Shown here: positions 20,001 to 27,941 of the stretch, in pieces
Position numbering within the stretch: position 1 is the first letter of the stretch
How the letters are laid out: the number at the start of each line of letters is the position of its first letter
NCBI RefSeq assembly: GCF_900116645.1
Contig: NZ_FPBO01000008.1
Span: forward strand, 124,001 to 188,000
Direction of reading: 5' to 3'
Length of the DNA stretch: 64,000 nt
DNA from: Pseudoduganella namucuonensis
GTDB lineage: Bacteria; Pseudomonadota; Gammaproteobacteria; Burkholderiales; Burkholderiaceae_D
Position numbers and translations under genes: made by a program
The notes under the pieces: model-generated
What the model was told of the DNA's origin: nothing
What the model saw: the letters and a program-made list of their open reading frames with translations, nothing else
Database searches by the model: none

Positions 20001-20023
20001 AACTGGTGATCGGGAATGACCAT
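14063..20023 (-). CDS. giant hybrid: truncated Ser/Thr kinase-AAA ATPase-GAF-PAS-histidine kinase-receiver
   Basis: 1986 residues from ATG 20023 (AAGGAG 5 nt upstream). Order: protein-kinase C-lobe (about 20-205; [11 protein letters not shown] catalytic loop, DLG for DFG, [19 protein letters not shown]), predicted AAA/ATPase (about 215-500; Walker A [10 protein letters not shown]), a long helical middle (about 500-1190), GAF (about 1210-1375), PAS (about 1400-1515), HisKA ([20 protein letters not shown]), HATPase_c ([21 protein letters not shown]), and a receiver with phospho-Asp in [14 protein letters not shown]. Homologues begin with a complete kinase domain. Here [11 protein letters not shown] is followed within a dozen residues by the alphaE helix, so the glycine loop, ATP-anchoring Lys and alphaC Glu are absent. 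The kinase part is probably inactive. Lies 91 nt downstream of a TonB receptor gene. Confidence 0.9.
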   Translation of the reverse strand: [1986 protein letters not shown]

Positions 20024-20114
20024 GGTATCTCCTTGCCCTGGCTCACAATATCGCACAGTTGCTTCGAATTGCATACGCTTGCCGGAAGCGCAATTTTGTC
20101 AGTTTCTCCAATGG

Positions 20115-22352
20115 TCAAAATTCGATCGATGCCCCAATGCCAACCTGGAGGGGCGGGGTATACGTCACTTGCCGGGTCGATCCGAGGTTGGTCCCAGTAA
20201 TCAGCATGCTCGTGATGGCGGTCGTATTGGTTGCGTTGCGGACATGGCCGTAAAGTTTCCAGCGCCCCGCCGCCGGCTGGATGGACGCGGCGAGATTGAG
20301 CAGGCCGTAGCTTTTCTGCATCGCGTCCGGCGTATTGAATTCAGTGAAGTAGAGTTTGCTGCGCCGCATATAATCGCCGCGCAGGGAGAGCTTGTGCCGG
20401 CCCACTTTGCGCGTGTATTCCGCGACCAGGCCCAGCTGCGCCTTGGATACCTGGGCGAGTTGCCTGCCACCGACATTGACCGCGCGGGTCGGATCGTTGC
20501 GCGTATCGGTATTGGTGAAATCGCGGTAGGTCGGCTTCATCAGCCCGAGCGTCGCACCGAGCAGCCACGCGGGCGCCGGCCGCAGCATGAGTTCGAACTC
20601 GGCGCCCTGGATACTGGCCTTGGAGGCATTGGCCAGGATGACGTTCGCGCTGCTGGCCTGGGCGACCTGCATGTCCTTGTAGGTGCTGCTGAACACGGCG
20701 GCGTTGAACGCGCCGCGCCGTTCCAGGAACCTGGTCTTCAGTCCGAATTCGAGCGCGCTCACCTTCTCGGGCTTGACCAGGCTGCCCTGCAACGCCCCCA
20801 GGTTGACCGCGCCGGATTTGAAACCGTTCGACAAGCGCGCGTAGCCGAGCGTGTCCGCCGCGAGCTTGTATTCGGCCCCGGCGCTGCCGGTCAGGCTGGT
20901 CCAGCCATCGCGCGGCGCGCCGGTGCGCGTTCCCGCCAGGCCGAAAGCGGGAATCGTGAGCGCCTGGTATTCGTCGGCGCGCTTGGTGTCCCGATTCAGC
21001 CGTACGCCGCCCAGCAAGGCCAGCGACGGCGTCAGCGCATAGCGCAAGTCCGTGTAGGCCGCGGCCGAGCGCGTGAGGATGGGGCCGCCCAGCTCGACGC
21101 GAAAGCCGCCCGGCAGCGCCGTGGTCAGGGACTGGCCGGGCACCAGGAAGCCGAGCGGCACCTGGGCCTGCAAGGAAACGTCCTGCCGCTGCCTGAAATC
21201 CTGCGCCGTCAGGCCGGCCAGCCATTGCAGCCTCGCTTCACCGCTGGAGGCGACGTGCAGGTCGATGCCGCGGTCGATGCTGGCGGTGGTGAAACTGACC
21301 ATGGCGCTGGGCGCCGCGGTCTGGTCGCCGTCCCAGGCGTGGTGGACGCCGCTTTTACGCCACGCCGCGGTCAGGCTCAAGGTGGCGCCGTCGAGCGGGC
21401 GCTCGTAGATGGCCTGCAGCGAGCGCACATCGACCCGGTGGACGGCTCCCTGGCTCGCCTGGCGGCGCGGATCGGCCTCGGGATACAAGCCATACAGCAA
21501 GGACGAATTCATCAACGGGTCGATCAGCAGCGACAGGCTGCGCCCGTTGTCGTTCTGGTGGTAATAGCCGGCGATCAGGCGCAAGCTGCCGCTGTCGGCG
21601 AACCGGGTCGAGGTCTGCAGCCGTAGCGCCGTGGAATGCAGATCGTCGAGCCGGCCGGGCGGCGCGAAGACCGGCGCGCCGCTCACGATCGGGCCGGGCG
21701 GCATGCCCGCCAGCGGGTTCCTGGTGTAGCCGTCGAGGTCCTTGCGCTGGAACGACAGGCGGGCCGCGGTGGCGCCGCCGGCCAGCGGCCCGGAAATGAA
21801 GCCCTCGGTCTGCTTGCGGCCATAGGTGCCGGCCTCGACACCGAGGCGGGACTGGAAGGTGCTGGTCGGCCGTGCCGAAATCAGGTTCATCGCGCCGCCG
21901 GTGGCATTGCGCCCGTACAGCGCGCCTTGCGGGCCGCGCAGGATCTCGACGCGTTGCATGTCGAACAGGGCGACATTGGTGCTGGTCTGGTCGGACAGGT
22001 AGGCGCCGTCGGCATACAGCGCCACGCCGGGATCGCCCCCGGCCAGCAGGAACACGTCGCCGACGCCGCGGATGAAGATCTGCGTCGAGTTCTGGCCGGC
22101 GAACGAGGTGTTCGGCGCCAGGTTGAGCACGTCCGCGAGGCTGGTGGCGCCCTGGTCGGCGAGCCTGGCGCCGTCTAGCGCCGTGATCGCGGCTGGCGTG
22201 GTGTCGAGCGTCGTGCTGCGGCGTTCGGCGGTGATGGTGACGCGTTCGATCTGCCCGTCGGAGCCGGGCGGCTGTTCCGGCGTGGTTTGCGCGTGGGACT
22301 GCGCGGCGAGTAGCAGAGCGCCTGCCATGTACAGTCGGGGCCATGCAGCCAT
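20115..22352 (-). CDS. TonB-dependent outer-membrane receptor
   Basis: 745 residues from ATG 22352 (MAAWPRLYMAGALLLAAQSH, a signal peptide). AAGGA is well spaced for this start, whereas ATG 22361 is too close to it. An apparent longer N-terminus upstream is translation of a tRNA relic and is rejected. Plug: ERVTITAERRSTTLDTTPAA, DVLNLAPNTSFAGQNSTQIF, IRGVGDVFLLAGGDPGVALY, VEILRGPQGALYGRNATGGA. The barrel ends in IGASIEF with a terminal Phe. The TITAERR box and GALYGRNATGG segment are typical of the large receptor group common in sphingomonads and Oxalobacteraceae that takes up plant or polymer-derived compounds. It precedes the giant kinase on the same strand and follows the GH2-GH3 operon after a terminator. 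Confidence 0.9.
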   Translation of the reverse strand: MAAWPRLYMAGALLLAAQSHAQTTPEQPPGSDGQIERVTITAERRSTTLDTTPAAITALDGARLADQGATSLADVLNLAPNTSFAGQNSTQIFIRGVGDVFLLAGGDPGVALYADGAYLSDQTSTNVALFDMQRVEILRGPQGALYGRNATGGAMNLISARPTSTFQSRLGVEAGTYGRKQTEGFISGPLAGGATAARLSFQRKDLDGYTRNPLAGMPPGPIVSGAPVFAPPGRLDDLHSTALRLQTSTRFADSGSLRLIAGYYHQNDNGRSLSLLIDPLMNSSLLYGLYPEADPRRQASQGAVHRVDVRSLQAIYERPLDGATLSLTAAWRKSGVHHAWDGDQTAAPSAMVSFTTASIDRGIDLHVASSGEARLQWLAGLTAQDFRQRQDVSLQAQVPLGFLVPGQSLTTALPGGFRVELGGPILTRSAAAYTDLRYALTPSLALLGGVRLNRDTKRADEYQALTIPAFGLAGTRTGAPRDGWTSLTGSAGAEYKLAADTLGYARLSNGFKSGAVNLGALQGSLVKPEKVSALEFGLKTRFLERRGAFNAAVFSSTYKDMQVAQASSANVILANASKASIQGAEFELMLRPAPAWLLGATLGLMKPTYRDFTNTDTRNDPTRAVNVGGRQLAQVSKAQLGLVAEYTRKVGRHKLSLRGDYMRRSKLYFTEFNTPDAMQKSYGLLNLAASIQPAAGRWKLYGHVRNATNTTAITSMLITGTNLGSTRQVTYTPPLQVGIGASIEF

Positions 22353-22457
22353 GATGGGCATCCTTGGAGTGTTGCAAACCAATGAACCAATCCGCCGGCC
22401 TGATTTCGCGCCAGCAACGTCGGTTATTTTACTGCGCCGCCGGCGGGCCAGAAAGCG

Positions 22458-22490
22458 AAAAGCCCACGAGTGTGCATCCGTGGGCTTTTT
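22458..22490. terminator. bidirectional rho-independent terminator
   Basis: AAAAGCCCACG and CGTGGGCTTTTT form a stem with a ten-base loop, flanked by A and T runs, so it can work on both strands. It separates the GH3/tRNA-relic side from the TonB receptor. Its place just 3' of a tRNA-like fragment (minus strand) is that of a tRNA terminator. Confidence 0.8.
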
Positions 22491-22502
22491 ATTATCGTTC
22501 CT

Positions 22503-22535
22503 TGGCGGCCCGGGGCGGAATCGAACCACCGGTAC
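22503..22535 (-). other. tRNA-Phe-like 3' fragment (T-arm and acceptor strand)
   Basis: Read on the minus strand: GGTGGTTCGATTCCGCC, then CCGGGCCGCCA. This differs from the 3' end of the intact tRNA-Phe at 47444 by one base over the last 29 nt, and is followed by a terminator hairpin. No D-arm, anticodon arm or 5' acceptor strand can be folded from the upstream sequence, so it is not a functional tRNA. It is either an attachment-site remnant or tRNA debris. It lies in the 330-nt gap 22353-22682, which otherwise holds only the terminator. Confidence 0.6.
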
Positions 22536-22682
22536 AGATCGTGCCGACACTGGCAGTACACCGCCAATCGGTCGCCACCGCGCGGCAAGGCGCTTTGGAT
22601 CTGGCCAGACCCGGCTGACCGATACCGCATTTGCGGTGGGCGATCCAGATGTGCCTATGCCATGGGGAATTTGCCGGACCGC

Positions 22683-24884
22683 TCAGCGTGTCCCGCCGCC
22701 GGCAGCCAGGACCGGCAGCGGGCGCTCAAGCTTGATGTCGGCCGACGACGCGCCAATCATCAGCCTGACCGGTACCGGCTCGACCTCGAAGGCTTTGCGC
22801 CGCACGTTCCAGTAAGCCAGCTGGCTGGCCTTGAGCGGAATACGCACGGTGCGCCGCTCGCCCGGCTTGAGCGTCACGCGCTCGAAACCCACCAGCGCGC
22901 GGCGCGGCCGCTCCACCTTCGACTTCGGATAGCCGACATACAGCTGCACGACGCTGTCGCCGGCCGTCTTGCCGGTGTTGGCCACGTCCACATCCACGCT
23001 GACCGCGCCGTCCGCCGCCAGGGCCGGGCCGCTGGTGCGCAGGGCGCTGTACTTGAAGGTGGTGTACGACAGGCCGTGCCCGAACGGATACAGTGGCTTG
23101 CCTTTGGCGTACAGATAGGTGCGGCCGTGGCGAATGTCGTAATCCATCATCGGCGGCAGCTGGCTTTCGGCCGCCGGCCACGTGCTCACCGTTTTCCCGC
23201 CCGGGTTGTAGTCGCCAAACAGCACTTGGGCCAGCGCCGTGCCTTGATCCTGCGAGGAATGCGCCATCTGCACGATGGCCGGAACGTGCCGCTGCGACCA
23301 GTTGATCGTGAACGGGAAGCTCGACACCAGCACCATGACGGTTTTGGGATTGGCGGCCAGCACGCGCTTGACCAGTTCCTCCTGCTTGAGCGCCAGCGTT
23401 TCGCGGTCGCGGCCTTCGCGCCCATCGCCCGGATCGGCGCAGGGTTTGGTGCCATTGTCGGTCCATTCCTTCGCCATGTTCGGGCCGCAGGTCGGATGGT
23501 TCCCGACCACCACCACCGCCACATCCGACGCCCGCGCCGCCTTCACGGCATCGTCGCCGTCGCGCGCGTGGTTGACCGTGACCCCGGGGCCCAGGGCCGC
23601 CTTGATGCCGGCCAGCGCCGTCACCGTGTGGGGCGCCATGCCGCCGTACCAGTCCCAGTGCACGCTGTCGGCATGCGGGCCGATCACGGCGATCGACTTG
23701 ATGGCCGGCCTGGACAAGGGCAGGGCGTGTCCGGCGTTCTTCATCAGCACGATGGATTCGAGCGCCATCCTCAGCGACACCGCCTTGTGCCGTTCGCTCA
23801 GCCACGGTTCCGGCCCGTTCTTGATGGCGGCGTAAGGATTGCCCTCGGCCGGGTCGAGCAGGCCGAGACGCAGGGTCACCCGCAGCTTGAGCGCCACCGC
23901 GGCGTCCAGTTCCGCCTCGCTGACGCTGCCTTCCTTGAGCGCCGCGCGCAGTTCGTCCTTGAAGGTGTCGAGGTACTGGTTGAGGCCGGCCTTGAGGCCG
24001 GCCACCACGGCGGCCTTGTGGTCCGGGTAGCGCTTGTACAGCTTGGTCAGGTTGCCGATGGCGTAGCCATCGCTGGAGACCACCAGCGCGCCCCACTGGC
24101 CGATCACCAGGCTCTTGAGAATGGGGTGCACGCCCATCGGCGTACCGTTCCAGGCGTTGTAGGCGGCCATGACGCCGCGCGCGCCGCCTTCCTCGAAGCT
24201 CATCTTGAACGGCACCGCATAGTATTCCCAGAACAGCCGTTCGTCGAAATCGGACGACGAATTGCCGCGGCCATTCTCGTTGCTGTTGGCGAGGAAGTGC
24301 TTGAGCAGGGCGGCGGCGCGCCAGTACTTGGGGTGTTCGCCCTGCAGCCCCTTGACGAAGGCTGTGGACATGGTCCCGGCCAGGAACGGATCTTCGCTGT
24401 AGACCTCCTCGCCGCGGCCCCAGCGTGGATCGCGCGCCAAGTCCGCCTGCGGGCCCCATTGCAACAGCGATGGGCGCTTGTACCGGTCGCTGTGGGTGAT
24501 ATAGCGGCCTTCGTCGCCCTGCACCGCGGCGGCCTGCTGGACCAGCTTGGGGTTCCAGCTCGCGCCCATGCCGGGCGGCTGGGGAAACTGGGTGGTCGTA
24601 ATGGCGTCGCGTTTGTGCTCGTCGCTGCCGCGCTGGACCAGTCCGTGTATGCCCTCGGAATCGCCGAAGCTGGGGATGCCGAGCCGCGCCACGCTGGTGT
24701 CGGTCGACAGCATGTCGATCTTTTCTCCCACCGTCATCAAGGACAGGATGTTGGCGATGCGCTGCCCGGCCGGCAGGGCCGGGTTCTGAAAGGGATGGCT
24801 GGCCGTCTGGCCCTGCGCCACCGCGCTGGCGCATGCCAGGCCGATCGCCGCGGCCATCCGCCGCACTCGCTGCTGTCGTGGCAT
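22683..24884 (-). CDS. exported GH3 beta-glucosidase
   Basis: 733 residues from ATG 24884 (GAGGAGA upstream), with signal peptide (MAAAIGLACASAVAQGQ). Glycoside hydrolase family 3 architecture: N-terminal barrel with VTLRLGLLDPAEGNP-type and MAAYNAWNGTPMGVHP segments; the nucleophile Asp is in LVVSSDGYAIG (about residue 272). The alpha/beta sandwich follows (IVLMKNAGHALPLS, SIAVIGPHADSVHWDWYGG), then a fibronectin-III-like C-terminus (GDSVVQLYVGYPKSKVERP). GH3 enzymes release terminal beta-linked glucose or xylose. The gene starts 19 nt after the GH2 stop, so they form an operon. Likely periplasmic. A precise substrate cannot be assigned. Confidence 0.93.
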   Translation of the reverse strand: MPRQQRVRRMAAAIGLACASAVAQGQTASHPFQNPALPAGQRIANILSLMTVGEKIDMLSTDTSVARLGIPSFGDSEGIHGLVQRGSDEHKRDAITTTQFPQPPGMGASWNPKLVQQAAAVQGDEGRYITHSDRYKRPSLLQWGPQADLARDPRWGRGEEVYSEDPFLAGTMSTAFVKGLQGEHPKYWRAAALLKHFLANSNENGRGNSSSDFDERLFWEYYAVPFKMSFEEGGARGVMAAYNAWNGTPMGVHPILKSLVIGQWGALVVSSDGYAIGNLTKLYKRYPDHKAAVVAGLKAGLNQYLDTFKDELRAALKEGSVSEAELDAAVALKLRVTLRLGLLDPAEGNPYAAIKNGPEPWLSERHKAVSLRMALESIVLMKNAGHALPLSRPAIKSIAVIGPHADSVHWDWYGGMAPHTVTALAGIKAALGPGVTVNHARDGDDAVKAARASDVAVVVVGNHPTCGPNMAKEWTDNGTKPCADPGDGREGRDRETLALKQEELVKRVLAANPKTVMVLVSSFPFTINWSQRHVPAIVQMAHSSQDQGTALAQVLFGDYNPGGKTVSTWPAAESQLPPMMDYDIRHGRTYLYAKGKPLYPFGHGLSYTTFKYSALRTSGPALAADGAVSVDVDVANTGKTAGDSVVQLYVGYPKSKVERPRRALVGFERVTLKPGERRTVRIPLKASQLAYWNVRRKAFEVEPVPVRLMIGASSADIKLERPLPVLAAGGGTR

Positions 24885-24903
24885 GGTCGTCTCCTCGTGT
24901 GTA

Positions 24904-27696
24904 TTAATCCGCGGGACGGTCGCCGACCAGGATGTCCACGGTGTTCTCGTACCATTGACCGAGGTTGGGCGCGCGGCTGGGCTGCCCTTGCGGTCCATGT
25001 TCGCTGGCGGACTTGAACTTGGTGCCGATCGGCAGGATCGCATTCATGAACGAGATATCGCCGGGCGGGAATTGCAAGCTGGTCGATTTCGGCTCAAACC
25101 CGGCCCCGCTGGCCTGCGAGGGGGTGAACACGCGCAGCGCGATATCGTCGCTGTGGTTGACAAAGGTCAGCGGCAGATTGCGCGTGGACAGCGTCGCCCA
25201 GTACACCTTGTCGTGGAAGCCCTTGAACTCCGGATAATTCCACGACAGCCCGGTGATGCTGTCGTTATAGTCCTTTTGCCACACGCCGAATTCCACGCCC
25301 TTGGTGCGGTTCTTCCATACGCGGTATGGCCCCTTGCCCAGCCAGCGCATGGCGGTGACCTGCTGTTCCGGATAGTCGAAGCTCACGCCCAGCGCGTCGG
25401 CCTGCTTGCCGGCGTCGAAGCCATACGCGTAATTCATGCTGAGCTTGCCGTCGCCGCGCAGGCGCCACTCCACCTTGCGCAGTCCTCCCGTGTACTCGGC
25501 GCGCACCACCGCGCCCTCGCCCTCGCGCGCGGCCTTAATCGATTTCAATTCCGCCGTACCGAACACCGGACGCGGCCCGTTGCTCAACGGCACCACCGTG
25601 CCGCCCTTGCTCAATGCGCGCAGATAGCCGGTCGCCTTATCGATCGACACGCTCAACGGCCCCGCTCTCATCTCGAAGGCCGCGTCCGACTCCTCGAGCG
25701 CCACCGCCCCGCCAGCCGCGGCGCTCATGCGGCTTGCCACCTCGTCGGCGCTGGCGATCATCCACGACCAGGTATAGATTTCGCGTCCGGTATGATCGAA
25801 AGCGGTCAGCATCAGCGCATCGTGCCGGCGCCAGTTATCCGGCAAGCCGATGCGGGTGACGCCGCGCATGCCGGGCGCGACCTCGGGCGGCCTGGCATCG
25901 CCCTGCGCGAGCACCTCGAAGCCCGGCGCCGTGCCGAAACGCACCAGTTTCCATTGCAGCCTGAGCGTGTTCAGGTTGGTGAAGTCGTAGCGGTTTTCCA
26001 GCACCAGTTTGCCGTCGAAGGAAGCCGGCAGGAACGACAATTCCGACATCGGCAGATACAACGGCGACCAGATTTCCTTGATCGCAAAGAAGCTGCCCTC
26101 CTTTTCGCGATACGGCCCGACGATGCCGTCCGGCGCCAGATTGCCGGCCACGTCGATCGCGCCGTTTTTGTCGCCGCGCACGATGCCTTCGTCGGCGAAT
26201 GCCCAGATAAATCCACCGGCGCTGAGCGGGTGCGCCAGCATGGCTTTCCACCAGTCGTCCAGCCCGGCGCCGGCGCCGCCGTCGTACAGGCCGTGCAGGA
26301 ATTCGGTCGGCATGAACACGTCGCGGCCATGGAAGAACGAACTGGCGCAGCAGTCGTAATTCAGATAGTGGGCGGTGTCGATGCCGCCGAAATTGGCCCA
26401 TGGATGAATCACGGGGCGCTGTTGCAGGTCCCATTTTGCGTACAGCGGGTCGAGGGCCAGGTTGTACCCGCCCTCGTTGCCGTTGGCCCACATGATCACC
26501 GATGGGTGATGCTGGTCGCGCCGCACCAGTTCCTGCACCAGCGGCGTCGCGGCATCGGTGTCGTAGGCTTTCTGCCAGCCGGCCAGTTCGTCGATCACAT
26601 ACAGGCCGACTTCGTCGCACACGTCGAGGAAATGCTCATCCGGCGGATAATGCGACATGCGCACCGCGTTCATATTCATTTCCTTCATCAAGCGCGCATC
26701 GGTATAGCTGAGCTCCTTGCTGGAAGCGCGTCCGGAGGTCGGCCAGATCGTATGGCGATTCGAGCCCTTCAGCCGTACCTTGACGCCGTTGACATACACG
26801 CCGTCGTTCTTGCGCAGCTCGATGGTGCGAAAGCCGATGGTCTTGCTGACTTCATGCACCAGCCGCTGGCCATCGAGCATCTTGAAATGCGCCCGATAAC
26901 GCCGCGGCTGTTCGGCCGACCAGGCCTGCACCTTGTCGATATGGCCGCTCAAGCGGGCCATGCCCTGATTCACCGTCGCCGTCATCGGCTTGCCGACCGC
27001 TTTGCCGTCCAGCGTGGCGATCTGCACGCTGACCCGTGCGCCGTCCGGCACGGCCCCGCCGGTAAAGACTTCGGCGCGAAAATCGCCGGTATGCTTCGCA
27101 TCGACCGTCAGCCGTTCGAGATTGGCCAGCGGCTTGGCCTCCAGCCATACCGGCCGGTAGATGCCGCTGAACAGCCAGTAATCCCCTGCGCGTTCGGCCC
27201 GGTTGACCGACAGGTTGGCCGAGTAGCGGTTCACCGTGACTTCCAGCGCATTGCTCTGGCCCGGTTTGATCAGCTTGCTGATGTCGTAGCGGAATTCATA
27301 AAAACCGCCCTGGTGCATCGGCCCGGCGCTCTGGCCGTTGACCGTGACCCGGGTATCGGTCATGGCTCCGCCGAACACGATCTCGATCTGCCGGTCCCGC
27401 CAGTTGGCGGGCACCTCGAAGCGGTGGCGGTAGATGCCGGTCGAGTCCGGCGCCGGATCACTGGTGTTGTCGACGAAGTAGCGGTAAGTGCCGAAGCCTT
27501 CCATTTCCCAGTTCGACGGCACCGGAATGGTGGTCCAGGCGCCGGCCTTGCGGCCCCCGTTGACCATGAATTCCCAGTCGACCCGGTGGTCCTTGTCGGT
27601 GCCGCTCAGGTATTGCACCTGGGTGGCGGTGGGGGCCGGGGCGCCCCAGGCGCAGTTGCTCGCGGCCAGCAGCAGGCCGATCAAAATATGACGCAT
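24904..27696 (-). CDS. exported GH2 beta-galactosidase-like glycoside hydrolase
   Basis: 930 residues from ATG 27696, signal peptide MRHILIGLLLAASNCAWG. GH2 order: sugar-binding jelly-roll (WTTIPVPSNWEMEGFGTYRY, VNGQSAGPMHQGGFYEFRYD), immunoglobulin-like domain, TIM barrel with FRTIELRKNDGVYVNGVKVR, RMSHYPPDEHFLDVCDEVGL, and acid/base Glu in MWANGNEGGYN (about residue 408), followed by WAFADEGIVRGDKNG, then C-terminal beta domains. The length suits large GH2 enzymes rather than minimal LacZ. Known activities in GH2 include beta-galactosidase, beta-mannosidase and beta-glucuronidase; the LacZ-like domain ending favours galactosidase. It is the first gene of the GH2-GH3 operon. No LacI-type dyad is seen before it. 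Confidence 0.9.
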   Translation of the reverse strand: MRHILIGLLLAASNCAWGAPAPTATQVQYLSGTDKDHRVDWEFMVNGGRKAGAWTTIPVPSNWEMEGFGTYRYFVDNTSDPAPDSTGIYRHRFEVPANWRDRQIEIVFGGAMTDTRVTVNGQSAGPMHQGGFYEFRYDISKLIKPGQSNALEVTVNRYSANLSVNRAERAGDYWLFSGIYRPVWLEAKPLANLERLTVDAKHTGDFRAEVFTGGAVPDGARVSVQIATLDGKAVGKPMTATVNQGMARLSGHIDKVQAWSAEQPRRYRAHFKMLDGQRLVHEVSKTIGFRTIELRKNDGVYVNGVKVRLKGSNRHTIWPTSGRASSKELSYTDARLMKEMNMNAVRMSHYPPDEHFLDVCDEVGLYVIDELAGWQKAYDTDAATPLVQELVRRDQHHPSVIMWANGNEGGYNLALDPLYAKWDLQQRPVIHPWANFGGIDTAHYLNYDCCASSFFHGRDVFMPTEFLHGLYDGGAGAGLDDWWKAMLAHPLSAGGFIWAFADEGIVRGDKNGAIDVAGNLAPDGIVGPYREKEGSFFAIKEIWSPLYLPMSELSFLPASFDGKLVLENRYDFTNLNTLRLQWKLVRFGTAPGFEVLAQGDARPPEVAPGMRGVTRIGLPDNWRRHDALMLTAFDHTGREIYTWSWMIASADEVASRMSAAAGGAVALEESDAAFEMRAGPLSVSIDKATGYLRALSKGGTVVPLSNGPRPVFGTAELKSIKAAREGEGAVVRAEYTGGLRKVEWRLRGDGKLSMNYAYGFDAGKQADALGVSFDYPEQQVTAMRWLGKGPYRVWKNRTKGVEFGVWQKDYNDSITGLSWNYPEFKGFHDKVYWATLSTRNLPLTFVNHSDDIALRVFTPSQASGAGFEPKSTSLQFPPGDISFMNAILPIGTKFKSASEHGPQGQPSRAPNLGQWYENTVDILVGDRPAD

Positions 27697-27941
27697 GTTA
27701 TCTCTTGTGTAGTTATCGGTTCTTAAAATCCCCCCGCCATCGCGAGCCGGCGGATTGTGGTGCGAGCGCGCCCGACTCGCCGCTTGTTCTTGCCGGAGGT
27801 CAGGGGCTCTGTTGGGGCAGGCGGGTCGCGACACGGATGTTGATGGTCTCGCCACCACTTAGTCCTTTGTATATAAAGAACTATGGTACGCGTGCTTGCG
27901 AGAAAATGCACGCAATCAATGTCGGGTTGGGGGCCGGGTTT

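Noticed and set aside
13823..20200. Very long open frames (about 1000 codons each) on the plus strand opposite the giant kinase
   Set aside because: Antisense artefacts of GC-rich codon use: His/Arg/Gln/Gly-rich, low in recognisable domains, while the minus strand encodes clear ATPase, GAF, PAS and kinase domains.
22353..22550. Longer N-terminus for the TonB receptor starting near 22550
   Set aside because: The added residues translate the tRNA-like fragment and terminator (VRFRPGP-type peptide typical of tRNA 3' ends), and a signal peptide with a well-spaced ribosome site begins at 22352.
22503..22620. Functional tRNA gene at 22.5 kb
   Set aside because: Only the T-arm and acceptor 3' strand are recognisable. 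No D-arm, anticodon arm or matching 5' acceptor strand folds.
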